64,000 nucleotides of DNA from Mastigias papua (GCA_964019165.1 OZ025275.1:12841374-12905373), one strand, 5' to 3'. Shown: positions 54,201 to 63,099, counted from the first letter of the stretch. Notes: generated from the letters alone by a model not told the origin. A program made the numbers and translations.

Positions 54201-57200
54201 ATAGTAATATCTATGGTAGCGGTGATCATTCGAAGTTCTTCTCGTATGGTCTTACGATTTGATCTTAGTATTAATTAAAGTCATATGGTCGTAGTGAAGA
54301 ACAACTCTTCTCACCTCGGATTTGCTCCCGATTGGTCAGTATTCCCAACGCTAATTTCAACTCTGCTCAATCTATTCCAACAGCAATCGCCTCGATTTGA
54401 TAATGACACTTTGACAACGCGTTGTGGGGCTCCTAAATCAACCCTCCACCACGGATTGCGGTTCCTGTGCGTATGCGTGCAAGATCCAACCCAATAGTTT
54501 CCATTTCTTATACCATCCACTGCTCTTTGAGAGTAACCGTGTGCGTCTGTGCTAGATTGCTTTGTAGATCTTCCAAGAGCAAGATTTCCTACAAATTAAC
54601 GAGTGAACTCTTAACGTTTTAGTCTTTCACTAAGTAGAGACGATTTCTTCATCTCATCATGAACTTATCGAGATTTTTTATTAATGTTGGGGACTGGCCA
54701 TAATATCTTCCTTTCAACACAAACAAGACCAATTCCAACACAACAAGAACTAAAGTATTCTCCATCGATCCTTACAAGTTTCAGTTTTCAGTTTTCATTC
54801 ATTTATCAATTAATCCCAAATACAGTCTACAAGTAATTACATAAAAAACATTATTAAATACAAACTACATTTAATTTAACATTGATTATAAGAAACACAA
54901 AAAAGACAAAAGCATATTACAAGGTTGTATTTAAGATTAATTGACTAAGGAGGAACTCTCTAAATAGATAAACTAATCGAGAGAGAGTCCCCCCAATAAA
55001 AACAAAGAAAACTAAAAGAATTTTATTAAAAACTACAACGAACCAGATCCAGATGTGTATCAAGTAGCAAGCAATTGTGAGAATTCCGTTAAGCTTTGAG
55101 CTACTAAATGAAAGTGTCAACGTAAATATGAGTCTATAAAAAAGGTCTTGAGACTGTATCGAAATACTGAAGCAGAACAAGAAATCCGAATGAAAAGTGG
55201 GAGTGTATTCCAAAGTTTGGAACCAAAATACTTGATTGTTTTAAGACCATAAATTGTGGTATTTTTTAAGGATTGAAAGAGGTCACCCCTGGTTACAAGG
55301 AAATTCCCCCCTGGATATCAGGAATACCATTTCTCATCCAGTAAGACGTGTTCCAACCACCAAAAGCTCTCTTCAATTCCAACTTTTCCAAGCTTTACTA
55401 CCCATCATATGAACTCTATCCAACCAATCGTCTTTCATTCCAAGAACTTGTTAACCATGGAACGTCTTGGCTTCTTCTTCCTACCCAAAGTCATACAACT
55501 CGTCTCATTTCAAATCTAACATCAAAAAACTCGATGTCACCTTTCTTTCTACTTAAGCCTTTCTCTTTCTTTCGTTGTCTTGGCTTTGTCATAAGCCTAA
55601 GGGCCTCTCTCCGACATGACACACTAAACAGAAAGGAATTGACAGGCGCGCAAAAACGGTATGGGTCCTGGGGTTCTAGATCCCTGCCCGTTTGTTCAAA
55701 AAAGATTAAATTGTCCTCTTTCTTGGTGAACTCTGAAACTGTTTCTCGTACTTTTGTAAAAGAGACCTGCTTATAACCTTTCTTACACATAAAAGTAGCG
55801 AAATTCTGAAGCTTCCCACGCGATTTCTTTTGTTTCTAAAACTGAAAAACATGGTTTTAAGATATATTATCTTTAGAAAGTGTTTAGTATGCCCTTTTAG
55901 CTGATTAGATCCTAGCCCTAAAAAATCCCAGTTGCGCGCCTGATTGAGGTATTTAGCACTCGGGACTTAGAAGGTCTAAAATATATGTTCCTTTTAATAG
56001 ATAGTGTTACTGAAAACACAAAACTGATTCTTACCACCTACTGAACAATATACCTCTACTTCACAGAGAGTGAGAATACCCCATCCATGACGTCTTACAT
56101 AAACGTATCTCCCAACCAGCGGACGGTAGCAAGTGAATGCTGTTGTATGGTAGCGACCAAGGGCTCCTCCGTAGTAATAACACCTGACAGGAGCACAACC
56201 AAAATATTAGTTTCCTTGTAAGGCAAGACATCTCAAATAAAAGCGTCTCAAAGAATGCGATACTGGAATAGCAAAGTTCACTTGGCAGATATTGTCTTTT
56301 TACAGGTGTCAGAACACCTCATCCAGACAATCTAGAATCACCATGTCCAATGCACATTGTGATGGAGCTGCGATGGCTCCCCTGTGCAAATTGGTTACGA
56401 GAGGGGCGGTGCGAGCAAATGACCTACCCTTGAGCAACGATTTGGAAGCGTGGCCCGATAGCTCAGTTGGTAGAGCACTGACGTACAATGTCAGGGGTCG
56501 CGAGTTCGAATCCCGCTCGGGTCGGTTATTTTCTCGCACTTGCACTTTTCAAGTCTAGAATCATGAAACAAAAGTTAAAATTTATAGAAGTAGTCATGAT
56601 TCTAGTGCCTTCAATCGCGCTAATACGATTTGATCTCAGTATCAATTTACTTCACTTTGGTTATGGTTAAGAAAAATTCTTCTCACCTCGGATTTGCTCC
56701 CGATTGGTCAGTATTCCCAACGCTAATTTCAACTCTGCTCAATCTATTCCAACAGCAATCGCCTCGATTTGATAATGACACTTTGACAACGCGTTGTGGG
56801 GTTCCTAAATCAACCCTCCACCACGGATTGCGGTTCCTGTGCGTATGCGTGCAAGATCCAACCCAATAGTTTCCATTTCTTATACCATCCACTGCTCTTT
56901 TGGAATTGCCGTGTGCGTCTGTGCTAGATTGCTTTGTAGATCTTCCAAATGCCAGATTTCCTTCAAAATAATGATTAATCTAGTAAGTAATACATAAGTC
57001 CTTTACAAAGTAGAAACAATTTCATCATCATTCAAAGAACTTTTCGACTTCTTCTCTCTAGTTGTAGGAACTGGCCATGCTCTCTTTCTTTCAACACAAA
57101 AACATAAACCATTCTAAATACAGTAAGAGTTGAGGTACCTCTAGCACTTTGCTCTTTGAAGGGCTAGAATATTTAAATCCTTCCAATGAAGAATGTTCAT

Positions 57201-60200
57201 GAGAATAACTAACCTTGAAAAAGCATCCTTATGATTTCCGTTACACACAAATGCAAAAAGGTTATAGAGGTCCCATGATGCTATATCTACTTTTGGACAT
57301 GACATCCTTGCTACCATGGACACCAGAGTTCTGTGCCAAGGTAATAACATTCTGTCGCAAAGCTATTTCAAAAACTCTTATGCCAGTACTTGCATCTTTA
57401 TTAAACACAGATCTAGGATGACTTGTTTGGGGGAGGAGTGCAGAAGGAAATGTGCTCTTGAGCCATGCCAATTTCAGTGCATAGGCCATACCATATAAAT
57501 AGGAAGATCTCAAGACATTGTGTAGTTTGATTCCATGCAGGGTTTAATTATGTATAAGGAACACTAAGGTGGTTGTCTAGGGTGTAAAATCATAATTTTC
57601 ACCAAAAATTTGAAATCATTGATTTATAGTGATTCTGTCACTTTACTATGTATTGTTCCACTTCCTTATCCCGTTTTTGCCATAAAGTACATTTTCCTAT
57701 GTAAAAAAGACTCCATGCTGTATTTTTGCTTCTAATCCCAGACTACCATGATAAATGAAACAAAGTGTCAAACTAATGATAAAACATTGGGGTGTCTCCC
57801 TGCACCCCCAGTAAATCCACCCCTACTTGCAGCAGTCTTTGCATTTCTTGGGTACTTCCTCTTCAGCACTCATAAGATTAAATGAATCTCTCTTGCTGAC
57901 AGCTGTCAGTCTGGCAACACTTGTTCCGCCAGTATCAAATAGACAGACTGTTTTGGGTGAATTAGTAACAGTTCCCTTACCCCCACAGAAACATTTTTTG
58001 CACATTTTCCTATAGAATACTGTGAAATGACTCAGGATGATTTTGTGCAACTCCAGAAGGAAAATTGTACCGTGTCAATGCGTGAGAACCTAGCAAAACA
58101 TGGTTCAATTCCTCTTTAAAACACTTGGAAGTCTTTAGGACACACTATGCAATGCATTTTTGTCTATCTGAGTTTTTTAGTGCTTGCACAAAACAGTATC
58201 ATCTCTAGGACAGGAAGCATGCTGGTCTTCAAGAATAACCTTTATATTTAACAAGTCATTCAAGAATTTTAGTAACAGGATTATTCATTCTCCACAAATT
58301 ACTTATGTTTCTAAAGATGAATTCACTATCTTTTCAAATGAAACATTAACAGCTACTGAATTGGTACTGCACTTGTCAGCTGACTGACCACTATCTACAA
58401 TAGTTTGCCAATCTGAAATCGAGGGCGGTCACGCCACAGCTATACCATACAGAGGAACATGGCAGCCGTACGCACGAGATAGTTGCTTTTGAAAATCATC
58501 TTCAAGTAGAGGAGTAAGCATAGGTGCACGTCTATTGATGCGGTGTATGCACGCGTGCACGTGCAGTACGTACCTATAAATTAATGGTACGGATGCATGC
58601 CTGGCAACACTTGTTTGCACGCCGCGAGATCTCGTCGAAAACTGCCATACTCCTAAAGGGAAGGTCAAAGATATGTGGCGTACAGAAATCCTAGCTTTGT
58701 TATACGCCAGCGCATTTTAATATGAAAAAAGAGGTTATGTATGGCACCTGATGTATGGAATGAAGTGTATAAAGGGTATACTGACATAAATATGCTGAAT
58801 ATTCGGGGCAGATCTGTGGCGTACAGAAGTGTACGATTCCACCATGGCTGGTTTGGAGCAGAACTTGAAGGTTTTGTCGGCGGACAAAATCGGCTCGAAA
58901 GAATCTGTTTCATTATTTCATCGTATGCTTCCAAAGAATCATTTCCTTCCTTTTCTCTTTCTAATAGATGTGAACTTACGTTTGAGAATGCTTGGCAGCC
59001 ATTTGTATTTGCAAGGATATGAGTGGTTGCTGTTGTTGTGAAGTGAATGGTTGTTGCTGGGTTGAACTGTAGTGTGTTTTAACCACAAGCAAGTAACTTA
59101 CAGTTACTCTACTGGCGACCAAAACTAACACCTAACCAGTGGTCTATAAGTAAATTGATAGCTAGGAAAGCTCTTTGCGTACACGAGTTTTTACAAGAAA
59201 CAAAGAACATTGTTCAAATAGTCATATAAGAAACTGAGAGAGTGGTCTGGCGAGGAAAGCTATAATACTTATTATACAGCTACGATACTGTTGCCTAATA
59301 ATACTTGTTTCATGTTGATACCATTTTACCAGCAAGACACTAACTGAGGGTGAAGGAAGGCTGCCCCCCGCGCCCCCTTCTGCACCACTGCACCTAACAT
59401 CACTCAAGGGTCTCAAATGCACAAATTTCAAAAAACCTTTCCTAGCTGGTAAACTGCTTATGGGTGGTAGGAAACCAGTAAGCATTTCTTAAAACTGAAG
59501 ATCAGTAATATTTTGGCGTTTCCATATGCCCAGTGCACATGGGCAACGTTGTGTTTCAAACAGTCTTTCAGTTTAATCTCGCCAACAATCTTTGCAACAC
59601 AAAAGCCTCTGCCTATGAGCCATGCACACGTAAAACACTTTCTACACATGTGTTTGAAACACATGATGGCGGTATGCGCTATGCTTTTATGTAAAAAGCA
59701 AACTGGCAACCATAGAATGTAATACTCAGAGTGCTCGCCTGCTGCACTGAGGGTGCTCCGTCATTATCCCACAAGCAGCCGGAAGGTTTGAACCGTAAAC
59801 CTGGCTAAACATTGCAAGGCTTGGGCTTGATTTTCGTAATCCCAACTTTAAAAGTAGGTTAAGATCAAAAGCTCAGAATCCATCAAACATGCCACATTGT
59901 AGTATGTGTAATAAAATGCAGAAAAGTAAATGAAAAAAGTTAAAAATGGATAAAAATAAATCTACGATTCAACAAATGAGGTACTGAAAGAGAAAATACT
60001 GGACTTACTTAGTTCACCAACTGTTGCACCTGAAAGATATAAAAATTTGCAACAAATGAAAACAGAACAAAGGAATTTGAATTCCTACATTTTGACAATA
60101 AAGTGATTCACATTACTCTGCTGATATCTAACTCTGTTGGTATTTATCAACAAGCTTTATTAGAAATTAGTTTTTATCCGACGCAGGTAGTCTGTTCATT

Positions 60201-62983
60201 TTCTCCCCGTTTCGCAACCTTTTTCATGCTATTCTTCTGTTAACGAAATGCAATGAACTATACCCCCTTCCCCCAAAGTAGGTTCCAACTATTTCTGGAT
60301 CGACACTGGCTGACGTCATTAGAAGTTCACTATATCGCTAATTTTGCTAGTACGTACATCAGACATAGAGAACAGCCCAGTTGATCACAAAAAGGACAGG
60401 AGCAGTTCTTTTAGAACAGCTGTATCGGTCAGGACATACCATAAATGCATCAAATTGTGAACGATGGTGACAGCTTGCCATTCCCATTTTAAATCTCCCT
60501 CTGAGATTGTGTTCTCCTGGATTGCCATTTGACTGTGTTAATGGCCAGATATTAGAAATCTGGCCATTCATGAAAATTTCACGTCTGTGAAGTGTCTCTA
60601 AAAGTTAGTCTTCATTTTCTTCTCCTCCAGGATAAGGACAATCTAATTTACAATTTCGTTCTCTTTCTTTGTGTCTTCTGCCCAAGCAGGCTGACAGTCA
60701 TGGACCTCAACCGGTTTCTGTTCTTTGCCAGTCACACACAATGGCAATAATTTAGATTCACCCAGTCTTTGATGTTGTCCATCCACTTTACTCTTGTGTT
60801 TCCCTTGCTGCTTAAGGTGGCAAAAAAGCTTACATTTCCCTTATTTATTGTTGACAAGAATGTTGGTGTTGCTTTAGCCAATTGTAAAACCTCGCTGTTT
60901 GGTATTCAGTCCATAATATTTTTAGCATTCTTCTTAGCATCCATATTTGAATAGTTTGTAGGTGTTTCGTTGCTTTTTGTTAATGTTCAAGTTTCAGAGC
61001 CATAGAGCAATGTTGGCCAAATGTAACAAACACATAGCTTTTTCTGGTTTCAATGCTTATCTGTCTTGATGTCAAAATTCTATTCATCTTTATAAAGGCA
61101 CTCCTTCCTATTTCAATTTTTCTGTTAAGCTCTTTCTCACGCCTTCCATCTTTTGTAATGAGTGAACCTAAATATGCTATCAAACTAGTCTGTTGAATTG
61201 GGCTTCCTTCTAATGTAATGTTAATTCTCGGAGATGGAGTTGTCTTGCTGACTACCAGCGCTTTGGGTATCTTAATATTCATAGCATTCATTTAAAATTA
61301 TTTAACGTTGATATAGAAGGAAATAGTTATATAACTAATTAAAACTAATATACCGGAATAATAACAAGTAAAGAACTTAACTTTTATTCGGAAAAATGTG
61401 AGGGAAAAAATAAAATAAGTATATCAATAACTAGTTTTTGCAGATGTTACACGTGCAATGAGCGCCATTCCAGGATTTGTTTTGTTTGAATATGGCTAAG
61501 CTCTGTGCAGTTTTCATTACATCACTGAGGCTATTCCAGAGTAGACTGCCTTTAAATTTCAATGAATTTGTACCAAATCTCTGTGATCTGGCAGCTGGAA
61601 GCTCGCACAGTATTTTTATTCTAAGATCATACTCCACCACTATTTTGGTGAAAAGACCCCATATATATATTAAAGAGGTTGATAATCTTATATATTTCCA
61701 TTGTCCATCATTCCAATATTCATTTCATTACGTATCGCTTTCCAGTTTCATTGCATTGCATCCAACAACGTTTGTACATTATTTGGACATCGTTTGCATA
61801 TCATTTATTGCAAATCCACGCAATTCTTCCACGTCTTTTAATTTCTAAAGTTTTGCTAGGCTTTATATATTGGCTCCCTTGGATAACGTAAACTGATGAA
61901 ATAGACAAAACTGCATTGTAAAGAAAAGGCTAGGTTAGGTAAGGCAAAGTATCTGGGGGGAAATCTGGTATCTAAGAGGCGTAAACAAGAGGCAAGGTGT
62001 CGTGACGTAGCATAATTATAAGTTTATTTCTGGCGTGGAGGAACTTATAGCAATGTTTTGTTATTGAAGAAAAACACGAAAGGAATATATTAATGAAATA
62101 GAAAATGCATGATTCCTACAGCTTTCAGAATTATGCACTATGTATAGCATAGCCTCAAAATGTTTGAGAACTCTGATCAGGTCTATTTTCTCCCAACCTA
62201 ATTGACCAATCATCATGCAAAATAGGCCTAAATTTAGCTGTTGAATGCATGTATGGTCAGAATCTTGGATGATGATTGGTCAATTAGGTGTGGAGAAAAT
62301 AGACCTGATCAGAGCTCTCAAACATATGGCGGCCATGGTACCATGCATGATATAATGAAGAAAAGTAAAGGAAAAAGTTAAAATTGGATGAAACAAAGCT
62401 AAAACTCCATAAATGAGCATCGATAGAGAAAAGATTAAACTTACTTTGTTCACCAAGTGCTGAACCTGAAAGACGCAAAAATTTGCAACAAATAAGAAAG
62501 AGCAATGGAAATTTGAAAGTCTACATTTTGACAATAATGCAACTCAGATAACTCTGCCGGTATCCATCAGCAAGCGAAATTACAAATAACTTCCAACGCA
62601 AACAAATGGTTTGCCTACCTGGTAATCGAGTTGACGGGCAAAACAACGAGGCAACACAAAAATTATTTTATCAATTGCGAAAAAGGATCTTACCTTTCCT
62701 AAAAGTTCCTCGGTAATTATCGTAGTTGTATCTCCCTCCGAAATTATGGGCACTGATATACATGGCCAATGGTAAGTTATTCTTCAATCTGATTGTCACA
62801 TGCTCCCAATCTCCAACGTGGTGTCCAAACCAACGGCACTTTCCTATACAGCGACCTGGGAAGGCGCCACCCATGCACACCCTCTTGCCCTTGTTGTATG
62901 GAAAGAATGCCCAGTAGAAAAAGTCTCTGAAGACGTCCGTGCCTCGTTTAAACGTCCGATAGAAAGTGTAAATGGGGCTATGC
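41499..62983 (-). CDS. Vps62-domain gene with five F-type lectin cassettes
   Basis: Minus-strand order: Vps62 N-half (62983–62694); microexons 62465–62445 and 60029–60009; lectin modules 1–5 (56960–56687+56183–56035; 54588–54315+53707–53559; 52581–52323+50994–50849; 50023–49747+47107–46959; 44460–44176+43182–43034); Vps62 C-half (41905–41499). Every cassette boundary is phase 1, so all combinations of whole cassettes stay in frame, including direct joining of the two Vps62 halves. Vps62 (PF06101) is known in yeast, plants and invertebrates but its biochemistry is unclear; F-type lectins bind fucose. A secreted glycan-binding defence protein is a guess. The 5' exon(s) lie right of 62,983 and were not found. 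Whether this is one transcript, alternative transcripts or two interleaved genes is unknown. Module 5 is frameshifted. Confidence 0.6.
42371..43033. other. Intron before the last Vps62 exon
   Basis: No coding signal or clear repeat structure seen. Confidence 0.4.
43034..43182 (-). CDS. F-type lectin module 5, C-terminal exon
   Basis: 149 nt. Acceptor ..ATATACACAG|A, donor GGTG|GTAAGA, phase 2 in and 1 out. Motifs 'CYYYGGALGRRQTAAFTCY' and 'GRYVYVRRHGWGYLTLCEVE'. The GRYVxVR...LTLCEVEV end is the fucolectin/tachylectin-4 signature. Confidence 0.87.
43532..43986. mobile_element. TA-flanked MITE, copy 1
   Basis: Begins CACGCTTTTCTTATAACGAA and ends AAAAAAAGCGTG, with TA on both sides. It shares its interior with copies 2 and 3, and lies in the intron between the two exons of lectin module 5. 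Confidence 0.88.
44176..44460 (-). CDS. F-type lectin module 5, N-terminal exon, frameshifted
   Basis: Acceptor ..TTTTCTAG|GA, donor CCAG|GTGAGA. It opens 'NLAFERPTRQSSTGSGGYSQ', keeps the H-X24-R-X-D-X4-R lectin motif ('NRGDCCWNR'), then repeats 'CWNRL'. It is 285 nt where modules 1 and 2 are 274; an 11-nt net insertion from a local duplication of TGTTGGAATAGATTGA shifts the frame into a TGA at 44207. The downstream splice-donor frame still reads on without a stop ('VMNSHRWDPKT'). The exon pair is thus either dead or skipped; skipping both exons keeps phase 1. Confidence 0.85.
44874..45297. mobile_element. TA-flanked MITE, copy 2
   Basis: CACGCTGTTTTTATAAGGAT start, TTATAAGCGTG end, TA on both sides. 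It has an internal deletion relative to copies 1 and 3 (missing 'atcatgactattccattgat' and neighbours). About 100 bp of left flank (44,769–44,872) is also shared with copy 3, so these two may be related by a larger duplication. Confidence 0.85.
45298..45959. other. Intron between lectin modules 4 and 5
   Basis: No coding signal. Confidence 0.4.
45960..46212 (-). mobile_element. tRNA-derived SINE, copy B
   Basis: Minus-strand head GGGCGAGTGGCCAAGTGG (A-box-like) and TGTTCGAGCCG (B-box-like) resemble a tRNA-Ser. The body is the same as the 39.5-kb copy. The long minus-strand frame across it is an artefact. Confidence 0.8.
46959..47107 (-). CDS. F-type lectin module 4, C-terminal exon
   Basis: 149 nt, acceptor ..TCTTTCCAG|G, donor CCAG|GTAACC. 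It encodes 'CTYYPGALSKGETKLFTCSN' and 'GRYVYIRILAHEWLTICEVQ'. It is the most diverged of the C-terminal exons with a complete signature apart from module 3. Confidence 0.85.
47108..48962. other. Intron inside lectin module 4, left part
   Basis: No gene. Contains a short (GGCT)n tract near 47,980–48,000. From 48,855 there is about 100 bp shared with the left flank of MITE copy 2. Confidence 0.4.
48963..49444. mobile_element. TA-flanked MITE, copy 3 (best termini)
   Basis: Terminal inverted repeats CACGCTTTTTTATAAGGAAC, perfect over 20 bp at both ends, flanked by TA. It lies between the two exons of module 4, the same intron position as copy 1 in module 5. Confidence 0.92.
49500..49690 (-). 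mobile_element. Possible third tRNA-derived SINE, different family
   Basis: Minus strand reads GGGTAGCGAGTGGCCAAGCG, similar to the tRNA-Ser-like head of copies A and B. The body is unrelated and contains a short 'cggagggtagctaacgaagg' repeat on the plus strand. Confidence 0.35.
49747..50023 (-). CDS. F-type lectin module 4, N-terminal exon
   Basis: 277 nt, acceptor ..CATCTGTAG|GA, donor TCTCT|GTAAGT. It encodes 'NIAYKRGTRQISTGWGGHSS', 'RAVDGNRHGNY' (metal-binding-type loop) and 'CTHTHRHTNPWWRVDIG' with 'NRADCCWHR'. The fucose motif H-X24-R-X-D-X4-R is intact. Confidence 0.88.
50024..50848. other. Intron between lectin modules 3 and 4
   Basis: No coding signal seen. Confidence 0.4.
50849..50994 (-). 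CDS. F-type lectin module 3, C-terminal exon
   Basis: 146 nt, acceptor ..CATGTTACAG|G, donor AGAG|GTAGGT. It encodes 'CTHKRGYFGRGTKSLYCSSP' and 'GRYVYIRKLMRGSLILCEVK'. Confidence 0.85.
50995..52322. other. Intron inside lectin module 3
   Basis: AT-rich, no gene. A degenerate repeat of about 12 bp ('aataatttaag') lies at 52,140–52,185. Confidence 0.45.
52323..52581 (-). CDS. F-type lectin module 3, N-terminal exon, lacks the fucose motif
   Basis: 259 nt, acceptor ..TTTGGTAG|GA, donor ATACT|GTATGT. It encodes 'NIVLRRPTRQESTRHGGHAS', 'RGVDGHIGSCAHSYSHYRP' and 'WWRVDLQHDRYVYKVTITNT' then 'NGGSWTQLRNFEVRVG'. The histidine of the motif is Tyr, and the RxDxxxxR stretch is replaced by TNGGSWTQ. It therefore keeps the discoidin-like fold signature but should not bind fucose in the canonical way. 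Confidence 0.87.
52582..53558. other. Intron between lectin modules 2 and 3
   Basis: No coding signal. Confidence 0.4.
53559..53707 (-). CDS. F-type lectin module 2, C-terminal exon
   Basis: 149 nt, acceptor ..TCTACACAG|A, donor AGCG|GTAAGA. It encodes 'CYYYGGALGRYQTATFACYR' and 'GRYVYVRRHGSGILTLCEVE'. Confidence 0.88.
53708..54314. other. Intron inside lectin module 2
   Basis: No coding signal. Confidence 0.4.
54315..54588 (-). CDS. F-type lectin module 2, N-terminal exon
   Basis: 274 nt, acceptor ..AATTTGTAG|GA, donor CCGAG|GTGAGA. It encodes 'NLALGRSTKQSSTDAHGYSQ', 'RAVDGIRNGNYWVG', 'CTHTHRNRNPWWRVDLG' and 'NRGDCCWNR', with the fucose motif intact. Over its last 210 nt it differs from module 1 at only one visible base, while the introns around it differ. 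Confidence 0.9.
54780..55280 (-). mobile_element. LINE 3' end
   Basis: Minus-strand translation 'TTIYGLKTIKYFGSKLWNTL' followed by 'YSLKTFFIDSYL*' (about 55,260–55,115) is a non-LTR reverse-transcriptase carboxy end. AT-rich 3' untranslated sequence runs to about 54,780. Confidence 0.7.
55281..56034. other. Intron between lectin modules 1 and 2, right part
   Basis: Open frames exist on both strands at 55,490–55,790 but I recognise neither. They may be inserted repeat sequence. Confidence 0.35.
56035..56183 (-). CDS. F-type lectin module 1, C-terminal exon
   Basis: 149 nt, acceptor ..GCTCCTGTCAG|G, donor GGTG|GTAAGA. It encodes 'CYYYGGALGRYHTTAFTCYR' and 'GRYVYVRRHGWGILTLCEVE'. Confidence 0.88.
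56452..56524 (+). tRNA. tRNA-like cloverleaf with anticodon ACA, probably a SINE head or pseudogene
   Basis: Acceptor GGCCCGA pairs with TCGGGTC. The D arm GCTC...GAGC, anticodon stem CTGAC/GTCAG with loop GTACAAT, and T arm with loop TTCGAAT are all present, with one mismatch in the T stem. A box TAGCTCAGTTGG and B box GTTCGAATC are perfect. The anticodon ACA would read Cys UGU, which real eukaryotic tRNA-Cys (GCA) does not use. It lies inside the intron of lectin module 1. Confidence 0.5.
56687..56960 (-). CDS. F-type lectin module 1, N-terminal exon
   Basis: 274 nt, acceptor ..TATTTTGAAG|GA, donor CCGAG|GTGAGA. It encodes 'NLAFGRSTKQSSTDAHGNSK', 'RAVDGIRNGNYWVG', 'CTHTHRNRNPWWRVDLG' and 'NRGDCCWNR'. 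The motif H-X24-R-X-D-X4-R is intact, as in fucose-binding F-type lectins. Confidence 0.9.
56961..60008. other. Intron between microexon 2 and lectin module 1
   Basis: 3 kb. Minus-strand stretches at 57,262–57,513 and 57,823–58,050 ('CKKCFCGGKGTV..') look weakly coding, but I recognise neither and see no clean splice sites. Otherwise unassigned. Confidence 0.35.
60009..60029 (-). CDS. 21-nt microexon 2
   Basis: TATCTTTCAG|GTGCAACAGTTGGTGAACTAA|GTAAGTCC on the strand, shown here only by its parts: 21 nt, phase 1 to phase 1, inner codons A-T-V-G-E-L. Both splice sites are near consensus. Flanks of about 100 bp on each side match microexon 1, so the pair arose by duplication. Confidence 0.55.
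   Translation of the reverse strand: MQQLVN
60030..60699. other. Intron between the microexons, left part
   Basis: The first about 90 bp is duplicated with the region right of microexon 1. The rest is unassigned. Confidence 0.4.
60700..61291 (-). mobile_element. Decayed RTE-like LINE tail
   Basis: Minus-strand translation 'INITLEGSPIQQTSLIAYLG', 'ITKDGRREKELNRKIEIGRS', and then after breaks 'RVKWMDNIKDWVN'. These are the YLGS...Dgr and WmDNI phrases of RTE/craniate-type reverse transcriptases. Stops and frameshifts show it is dead. Confidence 0.72.
61431..61640 (-). mobile_element. LINE carboxy-terminal fragment
   Basis: 'LPAARSQRFGTNSLKFKGSL' followed by 'LWNSLSDVMKTAQSLAIFKQ' and a terminal 'CTCNIC' is the common end of another LINE family. 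Confidence 0.75.
62160..62325. repeat. Long near-perfect palindrome (61-bp arms)
   Basis: 62,160–62,220 and 62,265–62,325 are reverse complements with a few mismatches, for example CTCTGATCAGGTCTATTTTC in both arms, and a 44-nt loop. It is a foldback MITE or hairpin, 120 bp from microexon 1 inside the intron. Confidence 0.88.
62445..62465 (-). CDS. 21-nt microexon 1
   Basis: Acceptor GTCTTTCAG|GT, donor CAAA|GTAAGT; 21 nt, phase 1 to phase 1, inner codons S-A-L-G-E-Q. It lies 228 bp after the Vps62 N-half on the strand and would add seven residues in the loop between the two Vps62 halves. Confidence 0.58.
62694..62983 (-). CDS. Vps62 domain, N-terminal half
   Basis: 290 nt. Acceptor ..AACTTTTCAG|G (phase 2 in), donor GAAAG|GTAAGA (phase 1 out). 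It encodes 'IYTFYRTFKRGTDVFRDFFY', 'FFPYNKGKRVCMGGAFPGRC', 'CRWFGHHVGDWEHVTIRLKN' and 'MYISAHNFGGRYNYD'. The FFPYNxGKRVC and GDWEHVTIR phrases are diagnostic of PF06101. The single G at the end joins the GA at the start of either Vps62 C-half exon to make a Gly codon. Other frames here are open but not coding. Confidence 0.87.
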
Positions 62984-63099
62984 CTGAAAAGTTGAATTTA
63001 AACTGTAAGGGCAACTTTTTTTCTGTTAAACCAACTGTGCTCTCAAACAAAATCAACATAATACATAATTTGATTTAACTGAGAGTAGTGAATTTAATA

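Noticed and set aside
55491..55790. 99-codon minus-strand frame beside the LINE tail
   Set aside because: Not an RT or lectin piece, no splice sites in a compatible phase, and the opposite strand is equally open.
56292..56558. Small proteins on both strands around the tRNA-like sequence ('ERDSNSRPLTLYVSALPTEL')
   Set aside because: This is a familiar spurious translation of tRNA-like and SINE sequence.
62844..63059. Alternative minus-strand frame over the Vps62 N-half exon
   Set aside because: It has no family motifs, while the other frame carries FFPYNxGKRVC and GDWEHVTIR with matching splice phases.
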